DNA from: Primulina eburnea
Lineage: Eukaryota > Streptophyta > Magnoliopsida > Lamiales > Gesneriaceae
NCBI RefSeq assembly: GCF_022965805.1
Contig: NC_133103.1
Coordinates: 50,542,386-50,606,385 of the forward strand
Reading direction: 5' to 3'
Length of the DNA stretch: 64,000 nt
Part shown: piece after piece, positions 35,098-45,560 of the stretch
Position numbering within the stretch: the stretch's first letter is position 1
Layout of the letters: each line of letters opens with the position of its first letter
Program-made: the position numbers and the translations under genes
Notes under the pieces: model-generated
The model's input: only the letters and a program-made list of their open reading frames with translations
The model's database searches: none
Told to the model about the DNA's origin: nothing

Positions 35098-35845
35098 TGG
35101 GACATCAAACTACTATAAAATATTAATTAAATACATTTTTGTGAGAAGTTAATTACATTTTTAAAACTATTATATTGAGTAAGTCTCTTATGAAACGATC
35201 TTACAAATATTTATTAGTGAGATATGTCAATTTTTCTCATATTTACAATAAAAAATTAATAATTTTAGCAAAAAATTAATATTTCATGGATGATCAAAAT
35301 AAAATATCTGTCTCGTAAAGTTGATCTACCGTCTTACATTTTTTGTGTATAATATTTAGTACATGTGCAACGTGTGTGTGGCCGGAACTAATACAAAATA
35401 AAATATTAATCGGTTATATTTTAGACCTACAATGTACTAATATAAAATAAAATATTAAATGATTACATTTTTTTTTGGAGAAATTAATTACATTTTTAGA
35501 TCTACCATATAATTTTTAATTCATGTGCGACTTACTTGTCATCAAAACTAATAAAAAATAAATTTTTATTTAATATTTTTTGAGAAATTAATTATATTTC
35601 CAGACCTATCATATAATCTTTAATACAGTATAAAATTAAAATATTAATTAACTACAATTATGTCAGAAGTTAATCACATTTAGACCAACCATATATCGTG
35701 CCTGCCACTGGAACTATATTATAAAACAAAATATTAATTAAATAATTTTTTGAGGAATTAATTATATAAAATAAATTATTAATTAATTACAATTTTAAAA
35801 ATTTGTTAAATTTTTACCATGTAATAATTGTCTGAATAATTAATC
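35098..35845. repeat. Degenerate tandem repeats upstream of SUVH copy 1
   Basis: A unit of roughly 160-180 bp recurs with strong divergence. Its landmarks are AAAATATTAATTAA, GAGAAGTTAATTACATTTTT, ACCATATAATTTTTAAT and CATGTGCAAC (near 35088, 35362, 35522 and 35705). The stretch 35180-35345 is a GGTCTCAC-type MITE remnant. The corresponding region in unit 2 is about 0.5 kb shorter. Confidence 0.55.
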
Positions 35846-36015
35846 GCTGTGTTTCTCTTACATATCCTCGGAAGCGTTTCAAATGTTTGCCTAAAACTTC
35901 CGCAGCCCAAAAACACACTCTTCGCTACATACAACACACTATTTCACAATCTCTCAGGTCTTCATTCTTTGTTACTCTTTGGAGAAATTTGCACAAACCC
36001 TGAAGAAAATTCGAA
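35846..36015 (+). promoter_or_regulatory. Proximal promoter/5' UTR of SUVH copy 1
   Basis: The segment starting at CGCTGTGTTTCTCTTACATA is conserved with unit 2 (42718-42896) up to the ATG, unlike the DNA further upstream. It is TC-rich, as in many plant leaders. Confidence 0.5.
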
Positions 36016-37956
36016 ATGGGTTCGAATTCTATGGTTCAATTTCGAGATTTGAACCTCTGTCCAGATCCTCCAGCTGCTGAAATTGTGCCCAAAATTGAAC
36101 CAAAGCTTGAACCTCTGGATGAACCATTAACGCCAGCTCCTCCTCCTCCACCCCTTTCCACTCCACCTCCCCAGTCTCCTTCCGCCACCTCCGACGTGTT
36201 ATCTGAATTTTCCCGCATTTCTGAGCTGTTCCGTTCTGCCTTCGCACAACGCCCAGGCGAAAATGGAGACGGTTCAGTCCTACCCGAATCCGATCCAGAT
36301 GCGCTGGCGCTGGTCCCAGTTTCCGAACCAGAACCCCACCTCTGGAACGATATGGTTCCTGCAACCCGTAAGAATGATCAGCGCTCTGCTGAACTCGTTC
36401 GAATCACCGATATGAAACCCGAAGATCAGCGGTACTATCGCGGCTTAATTCGAAAAACCCGGATGCTGTACGATTCGTTGCGGGTGTTTGCTGTGGTTGA
36501 AGATGAAAAGCATAAGAATGCTGATAATGGGCTCGTTCAGCATAGGCGGACGAGGGCAGACTTGAAAGCTGCGGCATTGATGCGAAAGCGAAGATTGTGG
36601 CTGAATCGCGATAAACGGATAGTGGGTGTTATACCTGGAGTGATGATTGGGGATGTATTTTATTTTAGGATGGAATTGTGTGTTGTGGGATTGCACGGGC
36701 AGACACAGGCTGGGATTGATTATGTGCCAGCTAGCTATTGCTCGAATGGGGAGCCTATTGCAACTAGTGTTATTGTTTCGGGAGGTTACGAGGATGATGA
36801 AGATTCTGGGGATGTTGTAATATACACGGGCCATGGTGGACAGGACAAGAATGGGAAGCAGGTTATGCATCAAAAATTAGAATGTGGGAATTTAGCACTG
36901 GAGAGGAGCATGAACTATGGAATTGAGGTAAGGGTTATCCGAGGGTTGAAGTACGGAGGTTGTGTTAATGGTAAAGTTTATGTCTATGATGGTTTGTATA
37001 GAATTGTGGAGACTTGGTTCGAGGTGGGGAAGTCAGGGTTTGGTGTTTTTAAGTTCAAGCTAGTTAGGATTGAGAATCAGGTGGAAATGGGAAGTAACGT
37101 GATGAAGTTTGCATATAGTTTGAGGAATAAGCCATTGGATGTGCGGCCTAAGGGTTATTTGACACTGGATTTGTCGAAGAACAAGGAGAATTTTCCGGTG
37201 TTTTTCTTTAATGATATTGATGGGCACCGTGACCCTCTACATTTTGAATATATTACCACAACGATTTTCCCTTCATATGTATATAATTGTGGTAGTAAGA
37301 CTGGATGTAAATGCGTTGGGGCATGTTTGAATGATTGCTTTTGTGCAATGAAAAATGGAGGCGAGTTTGCATATGATATGCATGGGGTTCTAGTGAGGGG
37401 AAAACCATTGATTTTTGAGTGTGGTCCAAATTGTGGCTGTCCCCCCAGTTGCCAGAATCGTGTGAGCCAGAAGGGTCTTAAGAATCGATTTGAAGTTTTT
37501 AGGTCGAGGGAGACTGGTTGGGGTGTTAGATCGTTGGACGTGATTCAAGCTGGCTCCTTTATTTGTGAGTATGCTGGAGTTGTTCTCACTCGTGAGCAAG
37601 TTCAGCTTTTCACTATGAACGGTGATAGCTTAATTCATCCGAGTCGCTATGCTGACAGATGGACTGAATGGGGTGATTTATCACAAGTATTTTCCGACTA
37701 TGTTCGTCCAGAATATCCAACAGTTCCTCCTTTGGATTTTGCCATGGATGTATCAAGAATGAGGAACTTAGCATGCTATATGAGCCACAGTTCGTGTCCG
37801 AATGTTATGGTGCAACTTGTGTTGTATGATCACAATAATGTGTCATTTCCTCACCTCATGCTGTTTGCTCTGGAAAATATCCCACCTATGAGAGAGCTTA
37901 GCCTTGATTATGGGGTTGCTGATGAATATATGGGGAAGCTTGCAATTTGTATCTAG
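36016..37956 (+). CDS. SUVH9: SUVH2/SUVH9-type SRA-SET protein, copy 1 (intronless)
   Basis: 646 residues in one exon; Arabidopsis SUVH2 and SUVH9 are also intronless and about 650 long. A Pro-rich N-terminus (about 40-56) is followed by a helical region. Then come the SRA/YDG methyl-DNA-binding domain (about 202-355; GVMIGDVFYFRMELCVVGLH, SNGEPIATSVIVSGGYED), a Cys-rich pre-SET (about 425-480) and SET (about 488-640). The protein ends LDYGVADEYMGKLAICI with no post-SET cysteines. SET reads MSHSSCPNV where active enzymes have NHSC-PN. These are the marks of SUVH2/9, which lack histone methyltransferase activity and recruit Pol V to methylated DNA. I cannot tell SUVH2 from SUVH9. Copy 1 carries changes at otherwise conserved positions (Val205 for Asp, Ala436 for Glu). 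Confidence 0.93.
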   Translation: MGSNSMVQFRDLNLCPDPPAAEIVPKIEPKLEPLDEPLTPAPPPPPLSTPPPQSPSATSDVLSEFSRISELFRSAFAQRPGENGDGSVLPESDPDALALVPVSEPEPHLWNDMVPATRKNDQRSAELVRITDMKPEDQRYYRGLIRKTRMLYDSLRVFAVVEDEKHKNADNGLVQHRRTRADLKAAALMRKRRLWLNRDKRIVGVIPGVMIGDVFYFRMELCVVGLHGQTQAGIDYVPASYCSNGEPIATSVIVSGGYEDDEDSGDVVIYTGHGGQDKNGKQVMHQKLECGNLALERSMNYGIEVRVIRGLKYGGCVNGKVYVYDGLYRIVETWFEVGKSGFGVFKFKLVRIENQVEMGSNVMKFAYSLRNKPLDVRPKGYLTLDLSKNKENFPVFFFNDIDGHRDPLHFEYITTTIFPSYVYNCGSKTGCKCVGACLNDCFCAMKNGGEFAYDMHGVLVRGKPLIFECGPNCGCPPSCQNRVSQKGLKNRFEVFRSRETGWGVRSLDVIQAGSFICEYAGVVLTREQVQLFTMNGDSLIHPSRYADRWTEWGDLSQVFSDYVRPEYPTVPPLDFAMDVSRMRNLACYMSHSSCPNVMVQLVLYDHNNVSFPHLMLFALENIPPMRELSLDYGVADEYMGKLAICI

Positions 37957-38711
37957 TTATCTCTCTGAGCTGGTTCAATTTTGAAGATGACGGACGACAT
38001 TCAACACAATGTACTAAGGTAAATCTAATTTTTTTTAATTTTTTGATAAGATTAGTCCGTATTACTTTTGATTCCAATGAGTTTAAATGTTTTGATTTCT
38101 TTCATCTATATGACTTTTTGACATTCACATGCTGACTATTAAGGTAACTAAGATTGGATTTCTATCTATTATTATTTTTCTAACTACTCTTGAGACATAT
38201 TGGTGTTTTACTATGCAATTTGCCAAGGTGCAGATGGAAATGATTTAGCATAGTATTTTTTTCGTTGAAGTAGAGCCAGTTGAGACGGTTGGTTGGCCCC
38301 TCAACCTTTTATGAAATTCATTTCGTGGCTTAATTTTTTTAGATTTTTGTAGATTTTTTGGGATATACAGTACTAATAGGCTTTGCTAATAGGTGAAAAG
38401 TTAAAAAAAACTTAATATAACATGGTTAAAAATTTGAAGAGACAACATTGAAATAGTTCTTAGATACTAAACTTTACTTGCAGTGAGTTTTCTTTGTATG
38501 GTCAATTTGAAGGCTAGATGAAGGTTGGATTAGTGGCGATGAAGTTGGTCTATGTTTTGTATTGGCATAGTAAAAGTAGGCAAGAATATTGGCCTATACT
38601 CTGTTAGTATAAGGTGATGAGACTGCTTGACATGCTGAAAATTTGGTTCTTTAATGGGAAAGTTGATGGAGCTCGCAAATGTTAGACCTAATTAAGAACT
38701 AACGTGGTATG
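37957..38711 (+). other. 3' flank of SUVH copy 1, duplicated
   Basis: Aligned with 44835-45560 with small differences until GTGGTATGT, where the duplication junction lies. No other gene is seen. Confidence 0.6.
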
Positions 38712-38866
38712 TGTACTAGACGGTCCTAGGCGACACCTTTTAGAACATTGTGTATGGTGCGGTGCATTCACTTTTGTAATTTTCAAGAAATGCCATGCTT
38801 GATAAGCACATTTAAAATATACGTTTTACATTGTTATTTGAGGATCTCGTAGTAACATGATATCAG

Positions 38867-40687
38867 GTGGAGGATCTTTCAGAGGCGTCAAAATCAATAT
38901 CAACTTTACCGGTGATGATGGCTGGTGATATCGAAGCTAATTGTGTAAGGATAGCCGGGAGCCATACGAGGAATCTTCTCAGAGTGAAGCGTGGGATTGA
39001 CATGGTCAAAGTTTTGTTCGAGCAGATTATTGTTACAGGGTACGTGCGTTTCTAGACCCTTTCACCTTATAATTATAATTGCGTCATCATGATGCTCTTC
39101 TTTGTCTCGCTCAGACTAGACAGCTTGTGCCTGTGCCTTTGGTGTCACAATGAATATGCTGGTGCTAAAAAAATTGGCTATTCAAAATTACATTGTTTAG
39201 TGAAATGCTTGATTTCACCACTCGCGAACTTGTTATTTAAATCCTTTTTTTCCTTCTAATATTTGCTTCGATCTTATTGCCTTCCCCAAAGCCTGCTTCA
39301 ACTCAAAGTTTAAGCCCTCTCCGATATTCAATATTCTTTTGTCTCACCACCATTAGCAATTCTCACTCCTTGCTTTTATCAAATGGGTGAAAATGCTGAC
39401 TATTTAACATTATCTCAAAAAACGAATTTGCTCAATAGTTTTTAAGCTGAGTAATTGCCTTTACCATTTACAGTTCTGGAGTATATATATAACATTAGAG
39501 GAGCGAGAGCATAAAGGCATTATTACTGGCTATGTAGAGTGAGGTTTTTGAGTTTGTATCGACTTGTAGGATTTTTAACCACTGAAAAGAAAATTGAAGA
39601 AATTTTTGTTGATGTACGACCATTCCAAGATTCAACTTGATTGAGAAAAGTGTAATAAAACTAATGGTTATTATAAAGAATTAGGATATGGTAATAAGCG
39701 GCACTAACTGTTGGCTTTAAATCCAAATTAGTGTAATTAAACTAATGGTTATTTTGCAAATTATGCATGATATGTTAACGACACAAACTGTTGACTTTAT
39801 ATCCAACTTAGGTTATCGTGATAAGCGGTTGTATAAAGCATGGAAACTTGTTTTGTCAGGGGAAATTCCCTGAAGGATCCCGCCTCAAAAGCTTATGCAC
39901 AAGTTTTTGCTCCATATCATGGATGGATGATCAGAAAAGCTGTAGCTGCGGGAATGTATGCGCTTCCCACAAAAGTTCAACTTTTGAAGAAGCTCAATGA
40001 AGATGGTGAGCCTCTCTCACGTTTGCTAAGTAACTCAATTACGAGCATAATTTGGTGACTCGACAGTTGGTAGCTTGATATGGGCTCCCATTGCACTGCA
40101 TAATACGACTCATGGTTATTTTGACTTTCAAATTCAATACCATCTGCTAAATCAAAATTTTCAGTTTATTGCCATCTCTTAGTATGCAAATACACAAAAA
40201 GCGATCCAACCCTTGGTACTCGTGATTCCTATAGTGGAAATCAGGATATTAACGAAGTAAGTTGGCTGGTGAACGTTCTGATGTTCAGAACTCGAACAAC
40301 ATTGGAGTCGTATGCAAAAGTATAAATTTGTGCTGAAATGGAAAATGTTCCATTTTCTTTGAACCAGAGTCGAGAAACCAACCAAACTTGTAATCTTTGG
40401 ATTTTCTTGGATGATTTTTACTTCTTCTGCTTTGTGTGCTCCTCTATATGTGTAACAGTCGCTGATTAATTTTGATGTAGTGATTAGATATATATGGCTT
40501 ATTGATGCTAAACAAAGTATTCCATTTATTTTTCATTAGTGATATTTTTTATAATTCAAGAATTATATTCTCTTGTTCAGAAACATCTGCAAGTATTCAG
40601 ATGAAGAGCTACGTTGCTTCAGTGGCGCCTGTTATATCGTACATCGATCAGCTCTTCATATCGAGAGAACTAGGCATCGACTGGTGA
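38867..40687 (+). pseudogene. Partial ACD11 copy (exons 2-4 only)
   Basis: The exons 38867-39039, 39860-40005 and 40581-40687 match the first copy with all splice sites kept and no stop. Exon 1 is absent because the duplication breakpoint was in intron 1. The first 69 residues, including the Asp and Lys of DYVAK that bind the lipid headgroup, cannot be encoded. The codon across the exon 2/3 junction changes from GAG (Glu127) to GGG (Gly). Introns carry small indels and an extra about 140 bp in intron 2 (39285-39420). An N-terminally truncated transcript from a new promoter is conceivable, but a working GLTP fold is unlikely. Confidence 0.92.
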
Positions 40688-41401
40688 ATGTCGCATCCAT
40701 CTTCGTTGAACCGTCGCGTCACGTATCATCCCATCATTCTCTGTTTTATTCGCTTGTACGTATTTTTACAGCCTGCACTTCTTGAAATTGTACAGTAAGT
40801 TACCAGCATTTCTCAGGAAAAAATGTATAATTCCAGATAGGAACATTATTTTGTTTCTCCTTGTGTTATCGTAACTTTCGATACATGTGGCCTTTTCTAT
40901 TTTGAAAGTGTAGATTTTCCAGATAATTTGTTTTTGTGCTATTTGACTCGAAATATGAATGAGATAACAAATCAAATATTTTTTATTATAATTTTTTAAT
41001 CATGTATTATATAGATTTAATTTAATTTGAATGAAAGGAAAATAACATTAGTATATAAAATATTTGTAAATATTAAATAAATTGTGTTATTCGGGTGTTA
41101 AAAAAAATTGGAGAGTGAGAAATGTTTATGGAGAGAACTCTCTCTAAAGAATATTCGTGGATTTTTTTTTTTTATAAAAAACTTGATAATGAAGTAGTAT
41201 TTTTTTAAATTGGTAAAGTGTGTCTAGCTGGTTGCGGCACACGTGATGCGTGTAGACAGTCACTCGGATGAAAAAAAATTGATAATGAAGTAGTATTTTT
41301 TTAAATAAATATAATTTATGAAGTTTTGAAATTAAAATGGATAGAAAGAATATTGAATTCGGTGAATGATTAAATGAGAGTTTTAGAATTACAAAAAAAA
41401 A
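40688..41401 (+). other. Intergenic DNA of unit 2
   Basis: Counterpart of 25471-25769 plus 26786-27410 in unit 1, without the LINE block. A direct duplication of GATAATGAAGTAGTATTTTTTTAAA occurs near 41188 and 41281. No gene is seen. Confidence 0.5.
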
Positions 41402-41937
41402 GTATTCTAAAAAGCCCGCTTAAGCTTGAAGCTAGACAAAAACACTCCGTTTCGGAGAAAAGCGGAAAAAAGCGATGAAACTACAATTAAGCGTAATTAA
41501 TGTGTTTAATTAAGCGTGTTTAAGTACAATTAATCGCATCAGTTTATTTTTTAATTTTTTTTATTTTGAATATTTGTCTTTTTATTTTAAAATAATAAAT
41601 TATGTTTATAATTTAGATGTTTATTTTTTGATTTTAATTATGATTAAGAGTGTCTGATAATGATTTGACAAATATTTAAATTTTTAATGTGGTCTAGTTA
41701 CAAAAACAAATAAAGATTGTAATTTTGAGATTTTTATACTTTTATAAATATGAGAATTAATGCATGAGACTTAAAGTTATAATATTTTATCTATTTATTG
41801 GTTTGAGATAATTACAATTACACTAAAGATAAAAAACGTTTTTTCACGCTTAAACATGTGCTAATCTCGCTTAAAACTGAAAAGCTTGAAGCTCGACATC
41901 CGCGTTTCGTGACGCTTCATGCTTTTTAGAACTTTGC
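41402..41937. mobile_element. Foldback element specific to unit 2
   Basis: The left end GTATTCTAAAAAGCCCGCTT and the reverse complement of the right end (GCAAAGTTCTAAAAAGCATG) share TTCTAAAAAGC, and GCTTGAAGCT recurs inside. Unit 1 has an uninterrupted A-rich site here (about 27400-27412). The flanking A runs may include the target duplication. Confidence 0.6.
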
Positions 41938-42896
41938 AAAAAAAAAAATTCACGTCGTCTCCAAAATTAGTTAGTCTGCGACGTTTAGCTCATTTAATTT
42001 AATAATATAAATATAGATCAATAGATAAATAATATAATGGTAGTTTTGTGGTAGGTTATTTTTTCTCCAGTTTTAATAAATGTAAAACATAAAAAGAGCT
42101 TCATGTATATATAATTTTGACTTGAGTAAGATTAGGGATGACAATGTGACGGGATGAGACATGACGGGACGAGGTGGGAGCAGATTTGCCATCTCCGTCC
42201 TCGTCCTGCGACCTACGCGTGCTGACCCGTGGAGGTCTGTCTTAAAATGAGTTTGGATTTTTCCCTATACAAATCACTTAATTTGATTATCAGGTTGAGC
42301 AAACCCGACAGACCTAGCTCGTATTGATGGCTATATGCAATATACACATCATCGTTATTAATATAAAATAAAATATTAAATAATTACATTTTGAGTTGGT
42401 GCATGCATCCGAATTAATTTAATATACATTATTAATTGATGATTTTTTTGAGAAGATAATTGCAGTTTTAGGCATACATATAATTTTTAATATATGTGCA
42501 ACATGTGTGACATCAAAATTACTATGAAATATTAATTAATTAAATACATTTATGTGAGAAGTTAATTACATTTTTTAAAATATTATATTGAATAAGTCTC
42601 TTATTAGATTGTCTCATATATCATTTTCCGTGAAATAACTCAACTTTTCTCATATTTATAATAAAAAATTAATATTTTTTTTTAAAAAATAATATTTCAA
42701 CCGAAATAAAATATAATCGCTGTGTTTTCTCTTACATATCCTCGGAAGCGTCTCAAATGTTTGCCTAAAACTTCCGCAGCCCAAAAACACACTCTTCACT
42801 ACATACAACACACTATTTCACAAATCACAATCTCTCAGGTCTTCCTTCATTGGTACGCTTGGGAGAAATTTGCACAAACCCCGAAGAAAATTTGAA
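41938..42896 (+). promoter_or_regulatory. Upstream region of SUVH copy 2, with the MULE empty site
   Basis: Aligned in blocks with 27430-27779 and 35088-36015. The empty MULE site reads ATGTGCAACATGTGTGACATC near 42493-42513. The proximal segment 42718-42896 is conserved with copy 1. The intervening repeat array is much shorter than in copy 1. Confidence 0.55.
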
Positions 42897-44834
42897 ATGG
42901 GTTCGAATTCTATGGTTCAATTTCAAGATTTGAACCTCTGTCCAGATCCTTCAGCTGCTGAAATTGTGCCCAAAATTGAACCAAAGCTTGAACCTATGGA
43001 TGAATTATTACCGCCAGCTCCTCCTCCACCCCTTTCCACTCCACCTCCCCAGTCTCCTTCCGCCACCTCCGATGTGTTATCTGAATTTTCCCGCATTTCT
43101 GAGCTGTTCCGTTCTGCCTTCGCACAACGCCCAGGCGAAAATGGAGACGGTTCAGTCCTACCCGAATCCGACCCAGATGCGCTGGCGCTGGTCCCAGTTT
43201 CCGAACCAGAACCCCACCTCTCGAACGATATGGTTCGTGCAACCCGTAAGAATGATCAGCGCTCTGCTGAACTCGTTCGAATCACTGACATGAAACCCGA
43301 AGATCAGCGGTACTATCGCGGCTTAATTCGAAAAACCCGGATGCTGTACGATTCGTTGCGGGTGTTTGCTGTGGTTGAAGATGAAAAGCATAAGAATGCT
43401 GATAATGGGCTCGTTCAGCATAGGCGGACGAGGGCGGACTTGAAAGCTGCGGCATTGATGCGAGAGCGAAGATTGTGGCTGAATCGCGATAAACGGATAG
43501 TGGGTGATATACCTGGAGTGATGATTGGGGATGTATTTTATTTTAGGATGGAATTGTGTGTTGTGGGATTGCACGGGCAGCCCCAGGCTGGGATTGATTA
43601 TGTGCCAGCTAGCTATTGCTCGAATGGGGAGCCTATTGCAACTAGTGTTATTGTTTCGGGAGGTTACGAGGATGATGAAGATTCTGGGGATGTTGTAATA
43701 TACTCGGGCCATGGTGGACAGGACAAGAATGGGAAGCAGGTTATGCATCAAAAATTAGAATGTGGGAATTTAGCACTGGAGAGGAGCATGAACTATGGAA
43801 TTGAGGTAAGGGTTATCCGAGGGTTGAAGTACGGAGGTGGTGTTAATGGTAAAGTTTATGTTTATGATGGTTTGTATAGAATTGTCGAGACTTGGTTCGA
43901 GGTGGGGAAGTCAGGGTTTGGTGTTTTTAAGTTCAAGCTAGTTAGGATTGAGAATCAGGTGGAAATGGGAAGTAATGTGATGAAGTTTGCATATAGTTTG
44001 AGGAATAAGCCATTGGATGTGCGGCCTAAGGGTTATTTGACACTGGATTTGTCGAAGAACAAGGAGAATTTTCCGGTGCTTTTCTTTAATGATATTGATG
44101 GGCACCGTGACCCTCTACATTTTGAATATATTACCACAACGATTTTCCCTTCATATGTATATAATTGTGGAAGTAAGACTGGATGTAAATGCGTTGGGGA
44201 ATGTTTGAATGATTGCTTTTGTGCAACGAAAAATGGAGGCGAGTTTGCATATGATATGCATGGGGTTCTAGTGAGGGGAAAACCATTGATTTTCGAGTGT
44301 GGTCCAAATTGTGGCTGTCCCCCCAGTTGCCAGAATCGTGTGAGCCAGAAGGGTCTTAAGAATCGATTTGAAGTTTTTAGGTCGAGGGAGACTGGTTGGG
44401 GTGTTAGATCGTTGGACGTGATCCGAGCTGGCTCCTTTATTTGTGAGTATGCTGGAGTTGTTCTCACTCGTGAGCAAGTTCAGCTTTTCACTATGAACGG
44501 TGATAGCTTAATTCATCCGAGTCGCTATGCTGACAGATGGACTGAATGGGGTGATTTATCACAAGTATTTTCCGACTATGTTCGTCCAGAATATCCAACA
44601 GTTCCTCCTTTGGATTTTGCCATGGATGTTTCAAGAATGAGGAACTTAGCATGCTATATGAGCCACAGTTCGTGTCCGAATGTTATGGTGCAACTTGTGT
44701 TGTATGATCACAATAATGTGTCATTTCCTCATCTCATGCTGTTTGCTCTGGAAAATATCCCACCTATGAGAGAGCTTAGCCTTGATTATGGGGTTGCTGA
44801 TGAATATATGGGGAAGCTTGCAATTTGTATCTAG
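42897..44834 (+). CDS. SUVH9: SUVH2/SUVH9-type SRA-SET protein, copy 2 (intronless)
   Basis: 645 residues from the ATG at 42897; the frame is open upstream to 42870 but only through a TTG, and the ATG equals the start of copy 1. It has the same domain order: Pro-rich N-terminus, SRA, pre-SET, SET without post-SET, and the non-catalytic SHSS box. By eye it differs from copy 1 at about 16 residues plus one proline. At RIVGDIPGV, KYGGGVNGK and GECLNDCFC it looks closer to the family consensus, so it may be the better-conserved copy. The MULE is absent upstream, leaving about 390 bp between the empty site and the ATG. Confidence 0.93.
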   Translation: MGSNSMVQFQDLNLCPDPSAAEIVPKIEPKLEPMDELLPPAPPPPLSTPPPQSPSATSDVLSEFSRISELFRSAFAQRPGENGDGSVLPESDPDALALVPVSEPEPHLSNDMVRATRKNDQRSAELVRITDMKPEDQRYYRGLIRKTRMLYDSLRVFAVVEDEKHKNADNGLVQHRRTRADLKAAALMRERRLWLNRDKRIVGDIPGVMIGDVFYFRMELCVVGLHGQPQAGIDYVPASYCSNGEPIATSVIVSGGYEDDEDSGDVVIYSGHGGQDKNGKQVMHQKLECGNLALERSMNYGIEVRVIRGLKYGGGVNGKVYVYDGLYRIVETWFEVGKSGFGVFKFKLVRIENQVEMGSNVMKFAYSLRNKPLDVRPKGYLTLDLSKNKENFPVLFFNDIDGHRDPLHFEYITTTIFPSYVYNCGSKTGCKCVGECLNDCFCATKNGGEFAYDMHGVLVRGKPLIFECGPNCGCPPSCQNRVSQKGLKNRFEVFRSRETGWGVRSLDVIRAGSFICEYAGVVLTREQVQLFTMNGDSLIHPSRYADRWTEWGDLSQVFSDYVRPEYPTVPPLDFAMDVSRMRNLACYMSHSSCPNVMVQLVLYDHNNVSFPHLMLFALENIPPMRELSLDYGVADEYMGKLAICI

Positions 44835-45560
44835 TTATCTCTCTGAGCTGGTTCAATTTTGAAGAAACGGACGGCATTCAACACAATGTACTAAGGTAAA
44901 CCTATATATTTTTTTTAAATTTTTGATAACAGTAGTCCGTATTACTTTTGATTCCAATGAGTTTAAATGTTTTGATTTCTTAGATCTATATATGACTTGT
45001 TGACATTCACATGCTGACTATTAAGGTAACTAAGATTGGATTTCTATCTATTATTAATTTTCTAACTACTCTTGAGACATATTGGTGTTTTACTATGCAA
45101 TTTGCCAAGGTGCAGATGGAAATGATTTAGCGTAGTATTTTTTTCCTTGAAGTAGAGCCATGTTTAGTTGAGACGGTTGGTTGGCCCTTCAACCTTTTAT
45201 GAAATTCATTTTGTGGCTTAATTTTTTTAGATTTTTGTAGATTTTTTGGGATATACAGTACTAATAGACTTTGCTAATAGGTGAAAAGTTAAAAAACTTA
45301 ATATAACATGGTTAAAAATTTGCCAGACAACATTGAAACAGTTCTTAGATACTTGAAGGCTAGATGAAGGTTGGATTAGTGGCGATGAAGTTGGTCTATG
45401 TTTTGTATTGGCATTGTAAAAGCGTAGGCAAGAATCCTGGTCTATACTCTGTTAGTATAAGGTGATGAGACTGCTTGAAATGCTGAAAATTTGATTCTTT
45501 AATTGGAAAGTTGACGGAGCTCGCAAATGTTAGACCTAAATAAGAACTACTGTGGTATGT

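Larger units (their letters stand above)
23603..38711 (+). repeat. Tandem segmental duplication, unit 1
   Basis: Contains ACD11 exons 2-4, the intergenic region and SUVH copy 1. It is collinear with unit 2 (38712-45560) apart from two blocks present only here: about 25770-26785 and the MULE at 27780-35087. Without these, both units are about 6.8 kb. Confidence 0.92.
38712..45560 (+). repeat. Tandem segmental duplication, unit 2
   Basis: The junction with unit 1 reads GTGGTATGT|GTACTAGAC. The left side matches the SUVH 3' flank (compare 45552-45560) and the right side matches ACD11 intron 1 (compare 23603-23613). TGT is shared by both parents. The unit lacks the LINE block and the MULE and has its own foldback element at 41402-41937. 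Confidence 0.92.

Noticed and set aside
36445..36873. 142-codon minus-strand frame, also in copy 2 (43323-43751)
   Set aside because: Antisense shadow of the SUVH SRA region; its conservation follows from the sense gene.
42870..42896. Upstream extension of SUVH copy 2
   Set aside because: It begins with TTG; the ATG at 42897 equals the start in copy 1 and the family N-terminus.
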